Below are positions 1 to 8,862 of a stretch of 64,000 nucleotides of DNA, piece after piece. A model generated the notes under the pieces. It did not search any database. It worked only from the letters and a program-made list of their open reading frames with translations, and had not been told where the DNA came from. The translations under genes were made by a program, and so were the position numbers. Positions within the stretch are counted from its first letter, which is position 1. Every line of letters starts with the position of its first letter. The stretch spans positions 1,236,501 to 1,300,500 of the forward strand of contig NZ_CP072309.1 of the NCBI RefSeq assembly GCF_017726655.1. Reading direction: 5' to 3'. This DNA comes from Agrobacterium tumefaciens. Lineage in GTDB: Bacteria > Pseudomonadota > Alphaproteobacteria > Rhizobiales > Rhizobiaceae.

Positions 1-1625
1 GCGAATGCGCCGAGCATCGCGGCATGTGCTACGGGCTGGTTGCACCGCTTTACGAATCGGCGCGTGTGCTCGCGGACCGGCTGTGTGGCGGCTCGGCCGA
101 ATATCACGGCTCCGTCACCAACACGAAACTGAAAGTTACCGGCATCAACCTGTTTTCCGCCGGCGATTTCGCAGAAGGCGACGACCGCGAGGAAATCGTG
201 CTGCGCGACGCCACCGCCGGTGTCTACAAGCGCCTGATCCTCAAGGAAAACCGCATCATCGGCGCGGTTCTTTACGGCGAGACGGCGGACGGATCGTGGT
301 TCTTCGACCTGATGAAGAAATCGACCGATATTTCCGCCATGCGCGAAACCCTGATCTTCGGTCAGGCCTATCAGGGAGGGTCGCCGCTGGACCCTATGGC
401 GGCCGTTGCAGCCTTGCCGGATGATGCGGAAATCTGCGGCTGCAACGGCGTCTGCAAGGGCAAGATCACGTCGGCAATCACGTCCAAGGGGCTGACGTCG
501 CTCGACGATGTGCGCGCCCACACCAAGGCGTCCGCCTCCTGCGGCAATTGCACCGGCCTTGTCGAGCAGCTGATGACGATAACGCTCGGCGGCAGCTACA
601 ATCCCGCTGCCGTGCAGCCCATGTGCAAATGTACCGATCTCGGCCATGACGATGTGCGCCTGCTTATCAAGGCCAAGGGCCTGAAGACCATTCCCGCCGT
701 GATGCAGGAATTGGAATGGAAGACCTCCTGCGGCTGCGCCAAGTGCCGGCCGGCGCTCAATTATTATCTCGTCTGCGATTTTCCGGACGAATATGCCGAT
801 GATTACCAGTCGCGTTACATCAATGAGCGCGTTCACGCCAATATCCAGAAGGACGGCACCTATTCCGTCGTGCCGCGCATGTGGGGCGGCGTCACCTCCT
901 CCTCCGAGCTTCGGGCGATTGCCGATGTGGTCGACAAGTTCGATATTCCGATGGTGAAGGTGACGGGCGGCCAGCGTATCGACCTTCTCGGCATCGAGAA
1001 GGAGGATCTGCCCGCCGTCTGGGCCGATCTCGGCAAGGCCGGCTTCATTTCCGGTCAGGCCTATGCCAAGGGCTTGCGCACGGTCAAAACCTGCGTCGGC
1101 CAGCAATGGTGCCGTTTCGGCACGCAGGATTCCACCGGGCTCGGCATCCGCATCGAAAAATTCATGTGGGGCTCGTGGACGCCCGCCAAGCTGAAGCTCG
1201 CCGTTTCCGGCTGTCCGCGCAACTGCGCGGAGGCCACCTGCAAGGATATCGGCGTCATCTGCGTCGATTCCGGTTTCGAGATCCATTTCGCCGGCGCCGC
1301 CGGTCTCGATATCAAGGGCACGGAAGTGCTCGGTCTCGTCCATACCGAGGACGAGGCGCTGGAACATATCGTCGCGCTGACGCAGATGTATCGCGAACAG
1401 GCGCGCTATCTCGAGCGCATCTACAAATGGGCCAAGCGCATCGGTTACGACGAGGTGCGCCGCCAGATCATGGAGGATGCCGACAAGCGCCGGGCCTATT
1501 TCGAGCGCTTCGTCTTCAGTCAGCAATTCGCGCAGGTCGATCCCTGGTCGGAACGGGTGTCCGGCCGCGACAAGCATGAGTTCAGGCCCATGGCGGCGAT
1601 CGGTTTCAGCGAGGCGGCGGAGTGA
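1..1625 (+). CDS. nirB: Nitrite reductase [NAD(P)H] large subunit, C-terminal part
   Basis: Assimilatory siroheme nitrite reductase, reducing nitrite to ammonium in the cytoplasm with NAD(P)H. The 5' end lies outside the window: the open frame runs from base 3 (ECAEHRGM...), so most of the N-terminal FAD/NAD-binding region is missing. What remains contains a BFD-like [2Fe-2S] domain (CGCNGVCKG followed by SCGNC), then the ferredoxin-like and siroheme/4Fe-4S half-domains. The siroheme-4Fe-4S ligands are visible as CVGQQWC (C-x5-C) and GCPRNC (C-x3-C), the standard pattern of sulfite/nitrite reductases. It is followed after 5 bases by nirD and further on by nasA and cysG, so it is the head or middle of a nitrate-assimilation operon. 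Identification is firm; only the missing start is uncertain. Confidence 0.96.
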   Translation, partial: ECAEHRGMCYGLVAPLYESARVLADRLCGGSAEYHGSVTNTKLKVTGINLFSAGDFAEGDDREEIVLRDATAGVYKRLILKENRIIGAVLYGETADGSWFFDLMKKSTDISAMRETLIFGQAYQGGSPLDPMAAVAALPDDAEICGCNGVCKGKITSAITSKGLTSLDDVRAHTKASASCGNCTGLVEQLMTITLGGSYNPAAVQPMCKCTDLGHDDVRLLIKAKGLKTIPAVMQELEWKTSCGCAKCRPALNYYLVCDFPDEYADDYQSRYINERVHANIQKDGTYSVVPRMWGGVTSSSELRAIADVVDKFDIPMVKVTGGQRIDLLGIEKEDLPAVWADLGKAGFISGQAYAKGLRTVKTCVGQQWCRFGTQDSTGLGIRIEKFMWGSWTPAKLKLAVSGCPRNCAEATCKDIGVICVDSGFEIHFAGAAGLDIKGTEVLGLVHTEDEALEHIVALTQMYREQARYLERIYKWAKRIGYDEVRRQIMEDADKRRAYFERFVFSQQFAQVDPWSERVSGRDKHEFRPMAAIGFSEAAE

Positions 1626-1630
1626 GGACG

Positions 1631-1966
1631 ATGGACAGCAACTGGATCGATATTGGCGATATCTCCGACATCCCGTTGCGCGGCGCGCGCTGCGTGAAAA
1701 CCCCGATGGGCAAGATCGCCGTGTTCCGCACGGCGGAAAATCAGGTCTTCGCGATTGAGGACCATTGCCCGCATAAGGGCGGGCCGCTCTCCCAGGGCAT
1801 CGTGCATGGGGCTTCAGTGACGTGTCCCTTGCACAATTGGGTTATTTCGCTGGAGACCGGCAAGGCGCTGGGGGCTGATGAGGGCGAGGTGAGGACGATT
1901 CCGATACGCAATCTCGACGGAAGGCTTTCGATAGCGCTCGAAACTTTGATGATAGCGGCGGAGTGA
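1631..1966 (+). CDS. nirD: Nitrite reductase small subunit (Rieske-type)
   Basis: Small subunit of the assimilatory nitrite reductase, 111 aa. It has a Rieske fold with C-x-H (DHCPHKGG) and C-x2-H (CPLHNW) motifs about 17 residues apart, so unlike some enterobacterial NirD proteins it keeps all four putative [2Fe-2S] ligands. The ATG at 1631 is chosen because it lies 5 bases after the nirB stop; an in-frame GTG at 1622 would overlap nirB and has no better ribosome site. Partner: NirB immediately upstream. Confidence 0.93.
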   Translation: MDSNWIDIGDISDIPLRGARCVKTPMGKIAVFRTAENQVFAIEDHCPHKGGPLSQGIVHGASVTCPLHNWVISLETGKALGADEGEVRTIPIRNLDGRLSIALETLMIAAE

Positions 1967-1985
1967 ATGGCGATGGCAGTGAGGT

Positions 1986-2152
1986 TACCCCCTTCTGTCC
2001 TGCCGGGCATCTCCCCCTCAAGGGGGGAGATCGACAAGCGGCAGACTTTCCGCTTCATCTCTACGGTCGGCGACCTAAACTGTGAAACGAAGTCCGTGCC
2101 GCAAGTGATCTCCCCCTTGAGGGGAAGATGTCCGGCAGGACCGAGGGGGGTA
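1986..2152. repeat. Rhizobial intergenic mosaic-type inverted repeat
   Basis: Two arms of about 46 bases are near inverse copies of each other: the left arm (1986-2031) contains CCTGCCGGGCATCTCCCCCT and the right arm (2107-2152) contains CTTGAGGGGAAGATGTCCGG. Each arm also carries its own small C-rich/G-rich hairpin. About 75 bases of unrelated sequence separate them. This is the layout of RIME-type elements common between genes in Rhizobium and Agrobacterium. It fills most of the 237-base gap between nirD and nasA. The short open frame across it (1967-2191) is not a credible gene. Confidence 0.75.
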
Positions 2153-2203
2153 AGCGCCACATACCGAGGCGGGGTAAACAGTACTCACTGAGAGGGCAAA
2201 CCC

Positions 2204-4852
2204 ATGCCCGTTGAAACCAAGACTACCTGTCCCTATTGCGGCGTCGGCTGCGGCGTCATCGCCACCGTCAATGATTCCGGCGTCGTTTCCGTCAAAGGCG
2301 ATCCGGATCACCCCGCCAATTTCGGCCGCCTGTGTTCCAAAGGCTCGGCTCTGGCCGAAACCATCGATCTCGATGGCCGCCTTCTTCATCCTGAAATTCA
2401 CGGAAAACCGGCCGCATGGCACGAGGCACTCGATCTCGTCGCTTCCCGGTTTTCTCAAGCCATCGCCGAACACGGCCCGGATTCGGTCGCCTTTTACGTC
2501 TCCGGCCAATTGCTGACCGAGGATTATTATCTCGCCAACAAGCTGATGAAGGGTTTCATCGGCTCGGCCAACATCGATACCAATTCCAGGCTCTGCATGT
2601 CGTCTTCCGTCGCCGGCCATCGCCGTGCCTTCGGGGCCGATACGGTGCCGGGCACCTATGAGGATATGGAGCTTGCCGATCTGGTGATCCTCACCGGTTC
2701 CAATCTCGGCTGGTGCCATCCAGTACTTTACCAAAGGCTTGCGGCGGCAAAGGCGGCGCGGCCGGACATGAAAGTCGTTGTCATCGATCCGCGTCGGACG
2801 ATGAGCGCCGATATTGCCGATATGCACCTCGCCATCCGCCCGGATGGAGATGTGGCGCTGTTCACCGGCTTGCTGGCGCATCTTTCCGATAGTCCTGCAA
2901 TCGATCGCGGTTATGTGGAAAATCACACGCTCGGTTTTGATGCAGCGATGCAGGCAGCAAGCGAGCATAGCCTGCCGGAGATCGCCGAAGCCACCGGCTT
3001 GGCGATTGCCGAACTGATTTCCTTTTACGAATTGTTCGAACGCACCGAAAAAACCGTCACCTGCTACAGCCAAGGCGTCAACCAGTCACAAAGCGGCACC
3101 GACAAGGTCAACGCTATCATCAATTGCCACCTTGCCACCGGCCGCATCGGCAGGCCGGGCATGGGTCCCTTTTCGCTGACCGGCCAGCCGAACGCCATGG
3201 GCGGACGCGAAGTCGGCGGGCTGGCCAACATGCTGGCCGCCCATATGGCTATCGAAAATGCCGAGGATCGCGACCGCGTGCGACGCTTCTGGGCCTCGCC
3301 CGCCATTGCGGAAAAACCCGGACTGAAGGCGGTGGACATGTTCAGGGCCGTGGCCGACGGTCGCATAAAGGCGCTGTGGATCATGGCCACCAATCCGGTG
3401 GTTTCCATGCCGGATGCCGGCGCCGTCGAGGCGGCCATCAAGGCCTGTCCTTTCGTCGTGGTGTCCGATGTCATGGCGAGTACCGATACGGCCCGCCATG
3501 CGCATGTGCTTCTGCCATCGCTTGGCTGGGGTGAAAAGGACGGCACTGTCACCAATTCCGAGCGGTGCATTTCCCGCCAGCGCGGTTTTCTCGATGCGCC
3601 GGGCGAAGCGAAAGCGGACTGGTGGCAGATGGCGGAAGTGGCCCGGCGCATGGGCTTCGCCGCCGCCTTCGCTTTTCGTCAGCCATCGGAGATTTTTGCC
3701 GAACATGCCGCTCTTTCCGCTTTCGAAAATGCCGGAAGCCGCGATTTCGATATCGGCGGGATCGACCGGGATGGCTACGATACGATGACACCCTTCCAAT
3801 GGCCAAAAGCCGAGGCGGGCAAGGCCGAGGTGACGCGCTTTTTCGCGAACGGCCGGTTTTACCATGCCGATGGCCGGGCAAGGCTCATCGCCACCGCCTT
3901 GCCGCAGACAGACAGGACATCGGCGGATTTCCCGCTGACGCTGAATACCGGCCGCATCCGCGACCAATGGCACACGATGACGCGCACCGGCAAAAGCGCC
4001 CGCCTCACCGCCCATATCGCCGAGCCGTTCGCCGAACTTCACCCGCGCGATGCGCAGGCGCTCGACATAAAAAGCGCCGATCTGGTGGAACTGGAAAGCC
4101 CGCATGGCAGGGTGCTGCTGCGGGCGCTGGTGAGCGAAAGACAGGCGCGCGGCTCGGTCTTCGTGCCGATGCATTGGAACGACCGGTTTGCCTCGAAGGC
4201 GCGGATCGACGTGGTGGTCGCGCCGGTAACGGACCCGCATTCCGGCCAGCCGGCTTCGAAGAATGTGGGCGTTCGGGCAAGGCGTTACGAAGCAAAAGCT
4301 TACGGCTTCGCCATTTCCCGCACCCGGCCAGATGTGCCCGATTGCGCCTATTGGGCGATTGCCAAGGCGCATGGGGGCTATCGCATGGAGCTGGCCTTCG
4401 CTGAAGTGCCGCGGGACTGGACGCTCTGGGCGCGGCGGGTTTTCGGCATCGAGGCGCGCGTCGAGCCGCTGGGATATAGCGACCGGCAGACCGGCGATCT
4501 GCGCCTGGCTTTCTTTAACGGCGACACTCTTCTGGCGGCGCTGTTCATCGCCGAAGAGCCTGTGGCCGTTGCCCGCAACTGGGCGATCGCGCAATTGACC
4601 GAACGCCATGAGGATTTGCGTCTGCGTTTTGCGCTGGTGGCCGGGCGTCCGGGGGCAGGGCGGTCCGATCCGGGCGCTACCGTCTGCTCCTGCTTCAATG
4701 TCGGGGTGAACCAGATCACCGCCGCCATCCGTGATGGTTGCCACAGCGTCGAAGCCATCGGCAAGGCGTTGAACGCCGGAACCAATTGCGGCTCCTGCCG
4801 CGCCGAAATCAGGGGGATCATCGATGGATGCCTTAAAACCGCAGCGGAATGA
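2204..4852 (+). CDS. nasA: Assimilatory nitrate reductase, molybdopterin catalytic subunit
   Basis: Reduces nitrate to nitrite in the cytoplasm, 882 aa. The N-terminus carries the 4Fe-4S motif C-x2-C-x3-C (CPYCGVGC, Cys9/12/16) with the fourth ligand in RLCSKG. SRLCMSSS supplies the likely Mo-ligating cysteine of the bis-MGD centre. The body is a typical molybdopterin oxidoreductase plus dinucleotide-binding domain. The last ~60 residues form a BFD-like [2Fe-2S] domain (VCSCFNVG ... GTNCGSCRAEI), found in NasA proteins that receive electrons without a separate small iron-sulphur subunit. Start ATG 2204 follows a purine-rich stretch (agaggg) 7 bases upstream. Downstream cysG overlaps its 3' end by 29 bases, suggesting translational coupling. 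Confidence 0.95.
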   Translation: MPVETKTTCPYCGVGCGVIATVNDSGVVSVKGDPDHPANFGRLCSKGSALAETIDLDGRLLHPEIHGKPAAWHEALDLVASRFSQAIAEHGPDSVAFYVSGQLLTEDYYLANKLMKGFIGSANIDTNSRLCMSSSVAGHRRAFGADTVPGTYEDMELADLVILTGSNLGWCHPVLYQRLAAAKAARPDMKVVVIDPRRTMSADIADMHLAIRPDGDVALFTGLLAHLSDSPAIDRGYVENHTLGFDAAMQAASEHSLPEIAEATGLAIAELISFYELFERTEKTVTCYSQGVNQSQSGTDKVNAIINCHLATGRIGRPGMGPFSLTGQPNAMGGREVGGLANMLAAHMAIENAEDRDRVRRFWASPAIAEKPGLKAVDMFRAVADGRIKALWIMATNPVVSMPDAGAVEAAIKACPFVVVSDVMASTDTARHAHVLLPSLGWGEKDGTVTNSERCISRQRGFLDAPGEAKADWWQMAEVARRMGFAAAFAFRQPSEIFAEHAALSAFENAGSRDFDIGGIDRDGYDTMTPFQWPKAEAGKAEVTRFFANGRFYHADGRARLIATALPQTDRTSADFPLTLNTGRIRDQWHTMTRTGKSARLTAHIAEPFAELHPRDAQALDIKSADLVELESPHGRVLLRALVSERQARGSVFVPMHWNDRFASKARIDVVVAPVTDPHSGQPASKNVGVRARRYEAKAYGFAISRTRPDVPDCAYWAIAKAHGGYRMELAFAEVPRDWTLWARRVFGIEARVEPLGYSDRQTGDLRLAFFNGDTLLAALFIAEEPVAVARNWAIAQLTERHEDLRLRFALVAGRPGAGRSDPGATVCSCFNVGVNQITAAIRDGCHSVEAIGKALNAGTNCGSCRAEIRGIIDGCLKTAAE

Positions 4853-6302
4853 ACCGGCCCGCATGGAAAAGCTCGCGACGTTGCCCATTTTTTGGGGGCT
4901 AGAGAACAAGCGCGTTGTGCTGGCTGGCGGATCGGATGCCGCCGCCTGGAAGGCGGAGCTGCTGCTCGCCTGCGGCGCTGAGCTTCATCTGTATTGCAAG
5001 GAGCGCGAGCTTTCGCAATGCCTGATCTCGCTGATGGCAAAGAGCGCGCGGCTGACATGGCACGACTGTTGCTGGAACGAAGACAGTTTGGCGGGCGCGG
5101 AACTGGCGCTGGCGGATTGCGAGACCCTGTGCGAGGCCGAGCGGTTTTATCAGGCGGCGCGCGCGGCAGGCGTTCCCGTCAACATCATCGACAAGCCGGA
5201 ATTCTGCCAGTTCCAGTTTGGGTCGATCGTCAATCGCTCACCGGTCGTGGTGTCGATTTCCACCGATGGGGCAGCCCCCATCCTGGCGCAGGCCATTCGT
5301 CGCCGGATCGAGACATTGCTGCCGCGCTCCCTGAAGGACTGGGCGGCACTTGCGGCGTCTATCCGCGAGCGTGTCAACATGCGGCTCTCGCCTGGCAGCG
5401 CGCGGCGTTCGTTCTGGGAAAAATTCGTCGATCGAGCCTTCACGGAGCGTCTTGATGACGACAGTGAGGAGCGCTTGCTCGCCGATCTCGGGACACAAGC
5501 TGCTCGGACGGCGGCCACCGTCGGGTCGGTTACGCTTGTGGGCGCGGGGCCGGGCGATGCCGAGCTTTTAACCCTGAAAGCGGTGCGCGCCCTGCAGGCG
5601 GCCGACGTCATCCTGTTCGATGATCTCGTCTCGGCGGAGGTGCTGGAACTGGCGCGGCGGGAGGCCAAGCGGATGCTGGTCGGCAAGCGCGGCGGTCGGG
5701 AAAGCTGTAAACAGGAAGACATCAACGACATGATGATCACGCTTGCCAAGGCCGGCAAGAGAGTGGTGCGGCTGAAGTCAGGCGATCCGATGATTTTCGG
5801 GCGCGCCGGTGAGGAGATCGCCGCGCTGGAAGCGGAAAACATCCCCGTCGAGGTCGTGCCCGGCATCACCGCCGCAAGCGCCATGGCCTTACGCCTCGGC
5901 GTTTCTTTGACGCATCGCGATCACGCCCAGTCGGTCCGCTTCGTCACCGGCCATTCACGACAGGGAAAACTGCCGGACAATATCGACTGGCCGGCCCTTT
6001 CGAACCCGTCAGTAACAACTATTTTCTACATGGGCGGACGAACCGCGGCGGATATTCAGGCATCATTGATTGCCAATGGAATGCCCGCCGCGACGCCGGT
6101 GGTGGTGATGGTTTCCGTCAGTCGTCACAATGAGAAACGCTGGTGCGGTTCGCTTGCGCAACTGGCAGAGGGCGTGACGGGATTAGGCGTGAATGAGCCT
6201 GTTCTTATCGGCATCGGTGATACGTTTCATGCCGCACGTACGGCGCCTGCGGCTGAACACGCAAAGACAGCGGATGCCGCTCCAATACGAATAGCTGGCT
6301 AA
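4824..6302 (+). CDS. cysG: Siroheme synthase (precorrin-2 dehydrogenase / uroporphyrinogen-III methyltransferase)
   Basis: Makes siroheme for NirB. 492 aa in two parts: residues ~14-210 are the NAD-dependent precorrin-2 dehydrogenase/ferrochelatase module, and residues ~230-480 are the SAM uroporphyrinogen-III C-methyltransferase (VTLVGAGPGDAELLTLKA, VVRLKSGDPMIFGRAGEE, VVPGITAASA, signature blocks of the CobA/SumT family). The Rossmann loop is GGSDAA instead of the usual GGGxVA. The ATG at 4824 overlaps nasA by 29 bases and is preceded by an AGGGGG run; an internal ATG at 4863 would begin right at the conserved LPIFW segment and is a possible alternative start. It ends the nitrate-assimilation gene set. 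Confidence 0.93.
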   Translation: MDALKPQRNEPARMEKLATLPIFWGLENKRVVLAGGSDAAAWKAELLLACGAELHLYCKERELSQCLISLMAKSARLTWHDCCWNEDSLAGAELALADCETLCEAERFYQAARAAGVPVNIIDKPEFCQFQFGSIVNRSPVVVSISTDGAAPILAQAIRRRIETLLPRSLKDWAALAASIRERVNMRLSPGSARRSFWEKFVDRAFTERLDDDSEERLLADLGTQAARTAATVGSVTLVGAGPGDAELLTLKAVRALQAADVILFDDLVSAEVLELARREAKRMLVGKRGGRESCKQEDINDMMITLAKAGKRVVRLKSGDPMIFGRAGEEIAALEAENIPVEVVPGITAASAMALRLGVSLTHRDHAQSVRFVTGHSRQGKLPDNIDWPALSNPSVTTIFYMGGRTAADIQASLIANGMPAATPVVVMVSVSRHNEKRWCGSLAQLAEGVTGLGVNEPVLIGIGDTFHAARTAPAAEHAKTADAAPIRIAG

Positions 6303-6332
6303 AGGGATTTTCGGCCGTTCCGGTAAAAGCAG

Positions 6333-6345
6333 GCGCCTCCGGCGC
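6333..6345 (+). terminator. Small GC hairpin after cysG
   Basis: GCGCC-TCC-GGCGC stem-loop 30 bases after the cysG stop. There is no T-run, so if it terminates transcription it is not a classical intrinsic terminator. Confidence 0.3.
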
Positions 6346-6357
6346 TCAACCGTACCT

Positions 6358-6386
6358 TGACATTGGTTTTTCCTTCGCTCTTCAAT
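6358..6386 (+). promoter_or_regulatory. Putative promoter of glpR
   Basis: TTGACA (6358-6363) is a perfect -35 hexamer. With a 17-base spacer the -10 would be TTCAAT (6381-6386). TTCG (6374-6377) and CGAA (6391-6394) lie in and just after the spacer, the same core tetramer repeated at the glpD promoter, which would fit autoregulation by GlpR. Confidence 0.5.
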
Positions 6387-6420
6387 AAAACGAAAAAATT
6401 GAAAGAGGAGGGAGGGTGAA

Positions 6421-7194
6421 ATGCTGCTTACACCGCGTCAGGATGAAATCGTTGCGCTGGCAAAAGCGAATGGGCGGGTGCTGGTTGACGAGCTGGCGGC
6501 GCGGTTTTCGGTGACACCCCAGACGATCCGTAAGGACCTCAACGATCTCTGCGATACGCGCGTCCTGACGCGTATTCATGGCGGCGCGCTTTTCCCCAGC
6601 GGCAATGAAAACGTCAAATATGAAGCGCGTCGGGCGATTGCTTCTATTGAAAAGCAGGCCATTGGCGCTGCCGCCGCAGCGCTCATCCCGAACAACTCGT
6701 CGCTTTTCATCAATATCGGCACGACCACGGAGGCGGTGGGCGAAGCCCTTGCGGACCATCACGAACTGATGGTGATCACCAATAATATCAATGTTGCTAA
6801 CAGGTTACGGGTGTTCCCGGGCATTGAAGTGGTGATTGCCGGCGGCGTCGTGCGTGGTTCCGATGGAGGTATCGTCGGGGAAGCAGCAGTGGATTTCATT
6901 CGCCAGTTCAAGGTCGATTTTGCCGTGATCGGCGTTTCAGCTATCGATGAAGACGGGGCTTTACTGGATTTCGACTTCCGCGAGGTCAAGGTCGCGCAGG
7001 CGATCATCTCCAATGCCCGTCATGTGATTCTCGTATCGGATTCACTGAAATTCGAGCGCACGGCCCCGGTGCGGATCGGCCATCTCTCTCAGGTCCACAC
7101 ATTTATTACGGACCATTGTCCGGTCGATTCCATCCGCAGCATCTGCGCAGATCACGATGTCCGCCTGATCGAAACCGAGGCGCAGGACGGCTGA
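6421..7194 (+). CDS. glpR: DeoR-family repressor of glycerol-3-phosphate utilisation
   Basis: 257-aa DeoR-type repressor. The N-terminal winged helix has the family signature (LAARFSVTPQTIRKDLNDL, residues ~24-42), then the DeoRC sensor domain resembling ISOCOT sugar-phosphate isomerases (NIGTTTEAVGEAL and GGVVRGSDGGIVG blocks). The inducer is expected to be glycerol-3-phosphate. Start ATG 6421 follows a strong purine-rich site (gaggagggaggg). It stands directly before glpD and the glycerol importer in the same orientation, which is the basis for calling it GlpR and not another DeoR protein. Phased TTCG motifs before glpD are its likely operator. Confidence 0.88.
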   Translation: MLLTPRQDEIVALAKANGRVLVDELAARFSVTPQTIRKDLNDLCDTRVLTRIHGGALFPSGNENVKYEARRAIASIEKQAIGAAAAALIPNNSSLFINIGTTTEAVGEALADHHELMVITNNINVANRLRVFPGIEVVIAGGVVRGSDGGIVGEAAVDFIRQFKVDFAVIGVSAIDEDGALLDFDFREVKVAQAIISNARHVILVSDSLKFERTAPVRIGHLSQVHTFITDHCPVDSIRSICADHDVRLIETEAQDG

Positions 7195-7210
7195 CCTAGC
7201 GACTTCCGAA

Positions 7211-7245
7211 TTTCGTTTGACATTCGTTTTGTCTTCGAATTAGAT
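7211..7245 (+). promoter_or_regulatory. glpD promoter with phased GlpR-type operator
   Basis: The TTCG core occurs at 7212, 7223 and 7234, exactly 11 bases apart, as the direct repeats TTTCGTTT, ATTCGTTTT and CTTCGAAT. They overlap a promoter with -35 TTGACA (7217-7222), a 17-base spacer and -10 TTAGAT (7240-7245). Repeated TTCG half-sites are typical of DeoR-family operators, so repressor binding here would block RNA polymerase directly. Confidence 0.7.
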
Positions 7246-7301
7246 GGCCATGCTTTCAAAATATCGATGGGGAGAGCATCGATGAAAGCGCGGGAGGGGC
7301 G

Positions 7302-8825
7302 ATGTCTGACGAGGCAATCCACGATATTTTCGTGATCGGCGGCGGCATCAATGGCTGCGGCATCGCGCGGGACGCTGTCGGGCGCGGCTATTCCGTTGCG
7401 CTTGCGGAAATGAACGACTTTGCCTCCGGTACGTCTTCGGCTGCCACGAAGCTGATCCATGGCGGCCTGCGTTATCTCGAACATTACGAATTCCGTCTGG
7501 TGCGCGAAGCGCTCATGGAACGCGAGGTTCTGTGGGCCATGGCGCCGCACATTATCTGGCCCATGCGCTTCGTGCTGCCGTTTCAGAAAGGTGGTGTTCG
7601 TCCCGCCTGGCTCGTGCGCCTGGGGCTTTTCCTTTACGACCATCTTGGTGGCCGCAAGCTTCTGCCCGCGACCCGCTCGCTCGACCTTCGCCGTGACCCA
7701 GCTGGAAAACCGCTGAAGCCGATTTTTGCCCGCGCTTTCGAATATTCCGATGGCTGGGTGGATGATGCCCGTCTTGTCGTGTTGAACGCCCGCGATGCCG
7801 CTGATCGAGGCGCCCTGATCCTCAACCGTACGCAAGTGGTTTCCGCCAGGCGGGAAGGCGCGTTCTGGCGGATAGAAACAAAAAACGCGGGTGGAGAAAC
7901 GAAGTCTTACAAGTCGCGAATGCTGGTGAATGCCGCCGGCCCGTGGGTCGACCAGGTGCTGTCGCGGACGTTCGGTAAAAACAACGTCCACAATGTCCGC
8001 CTCGTACAGGGCAGCCATATTATCGTTCGCAAAAAGTTTTCTGATCCGCGCGCCTATTTCTTTCAGAACCCGGACGGCCGCATCATTTTCGCCATTCCTT
8101 ATGAGCAGGATTTCACCCTGATCGGCACCACGGATCGCGACTATACCGCCGATCCTCGGTCCGTTAAGATCAGCGACGAGGAAATCAGCTATCTCTGCAA
8201 TGCGGCGAGTGAATATTTTGCTGAGCCGGTGAAGGCGGAGGATATCGTCTGGACCTATTCCGGCGTGCGCCCGCTCTTTGACGATGGTGCTTCCAAGGCG
8301 CAGGAAGCAACCCGCGACTACGTGCTGAAAACCGAGGGGACGGAAGGCGAAGCACCACTGCTCAACGTCTTTGGCGGCAAGCTTACGACATACCGGCGGC
8401 TTGCCGAACATGCTCTTGAAAAAATCAGCGATGCGCTGGGGGAAAAGGGTGTTCCATGGACGGCAGGCTCCCATTTGCCGGGGGGTAACTTCGGCGTGGA
8501 GGAATACGCGGCGCAAGTGTCCGCATTACGATCCCGTTATCCCTTTCTCGATCAGCGTCATGCCGAGCGGCTGGTGCGCTGCTACGGTACCGATGCAGTT
8601 TCGATGCTCGGTTCTGCGACGGACACCTCTGCGCTGGGGCGGCACTTCGGCGGTACGCTCTACGAGGTCGAGGTTCGCTGGCTGATGGCGAGGGAATGGG
8701 CGGCGACGGCGGAGGATATCCTGTGGCGCCGCACCAAGCAGGGGCTGTTCTTGAGCGCCGACGAGGTGCGTGCTCTGGAGGACTATATCGATGACATTGC
8801 AGGTGGACGCTTGAAGGCAATCTGA
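7302..8825 (+). CDS. glpD: Aerobic glycerol-3-phosphate dehydrogenase
   Basis: FAD enzyme at the inner membrane that oxidises glycerol-3-phosphate to dihydroxyacetone phosphate and passes electrons to quinone. 507 aa, normal for the family. The Rossmann FAD motif is at residues ~6-33 (VIGGGINGCGIARDAVGRGY), followed by the GlpD signature (FASGTSSAATKLIHGGLRYLE) and later FGGKLTTYRRLAE. The C-terminal DAO_C helical domain is present. First structural gene of the glp operon, 37 bases before glpS. Confidence 0.96.
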   Translation: MSDEAIHDIFVIGGGINGCGIARDAVGRGYSVALAEMNDFASGTSSAATKLIHGGLRYLEHYEFRLVREALMEREVLWAMAPHIIWPMRFVLPFQKGGVRPAWLVRLGLFLYDHLGGRKLLPATRSLDLRRDPAGKPLKPIFARAFEYSDGWVDDARLVVLNARDAADRGALILNRTQVVSARREGAFWRIETKNAGGETKSYKSRMLVNAAGPWVDQVLSRTFGKNNVHNVRLVQGSHIIVRKKFSDPRAYFFQNPDGRIIFAIPYEQDFTLIGTTDRDYTADPRSVKISDEEISYLCNAASEYFAEPVKAEDIVWTYSGVRPLFDDGASKAQEATRDYVLKTEGTEGEAPLLNVFGGKLTTYRRLAEHALEKISDALGEKGVPWTAGSHLPGGNFGVEEYAAQVSALRSRYPFLDQRHAERLVRCYGTDAVSMLGSATDTSALGRHFGGTLYEVEVRWLMAREWAATAEDILWRRTKQGLFLSADEVRALEDYIDDIAGGRLKAI

Positions 8826-8862
8826 CGATCCGATCGAAAAGCGGAGGAGGCTTTGGATCACC

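Noticed and set aside
1967..2191. 74-codon frame between nirD and nasA
   Set aside because: Lies wholly in the inverted-repeat element and has no ribosome site.
3086..4909. 607-codon open frame on the minus strand across nasA
   Set aside because: It is antisense to a gene with clear Mo-enzyme motifs; in such GC-rich DNA the antisense frame stays open by chance, and the translation has no recognisable domain.
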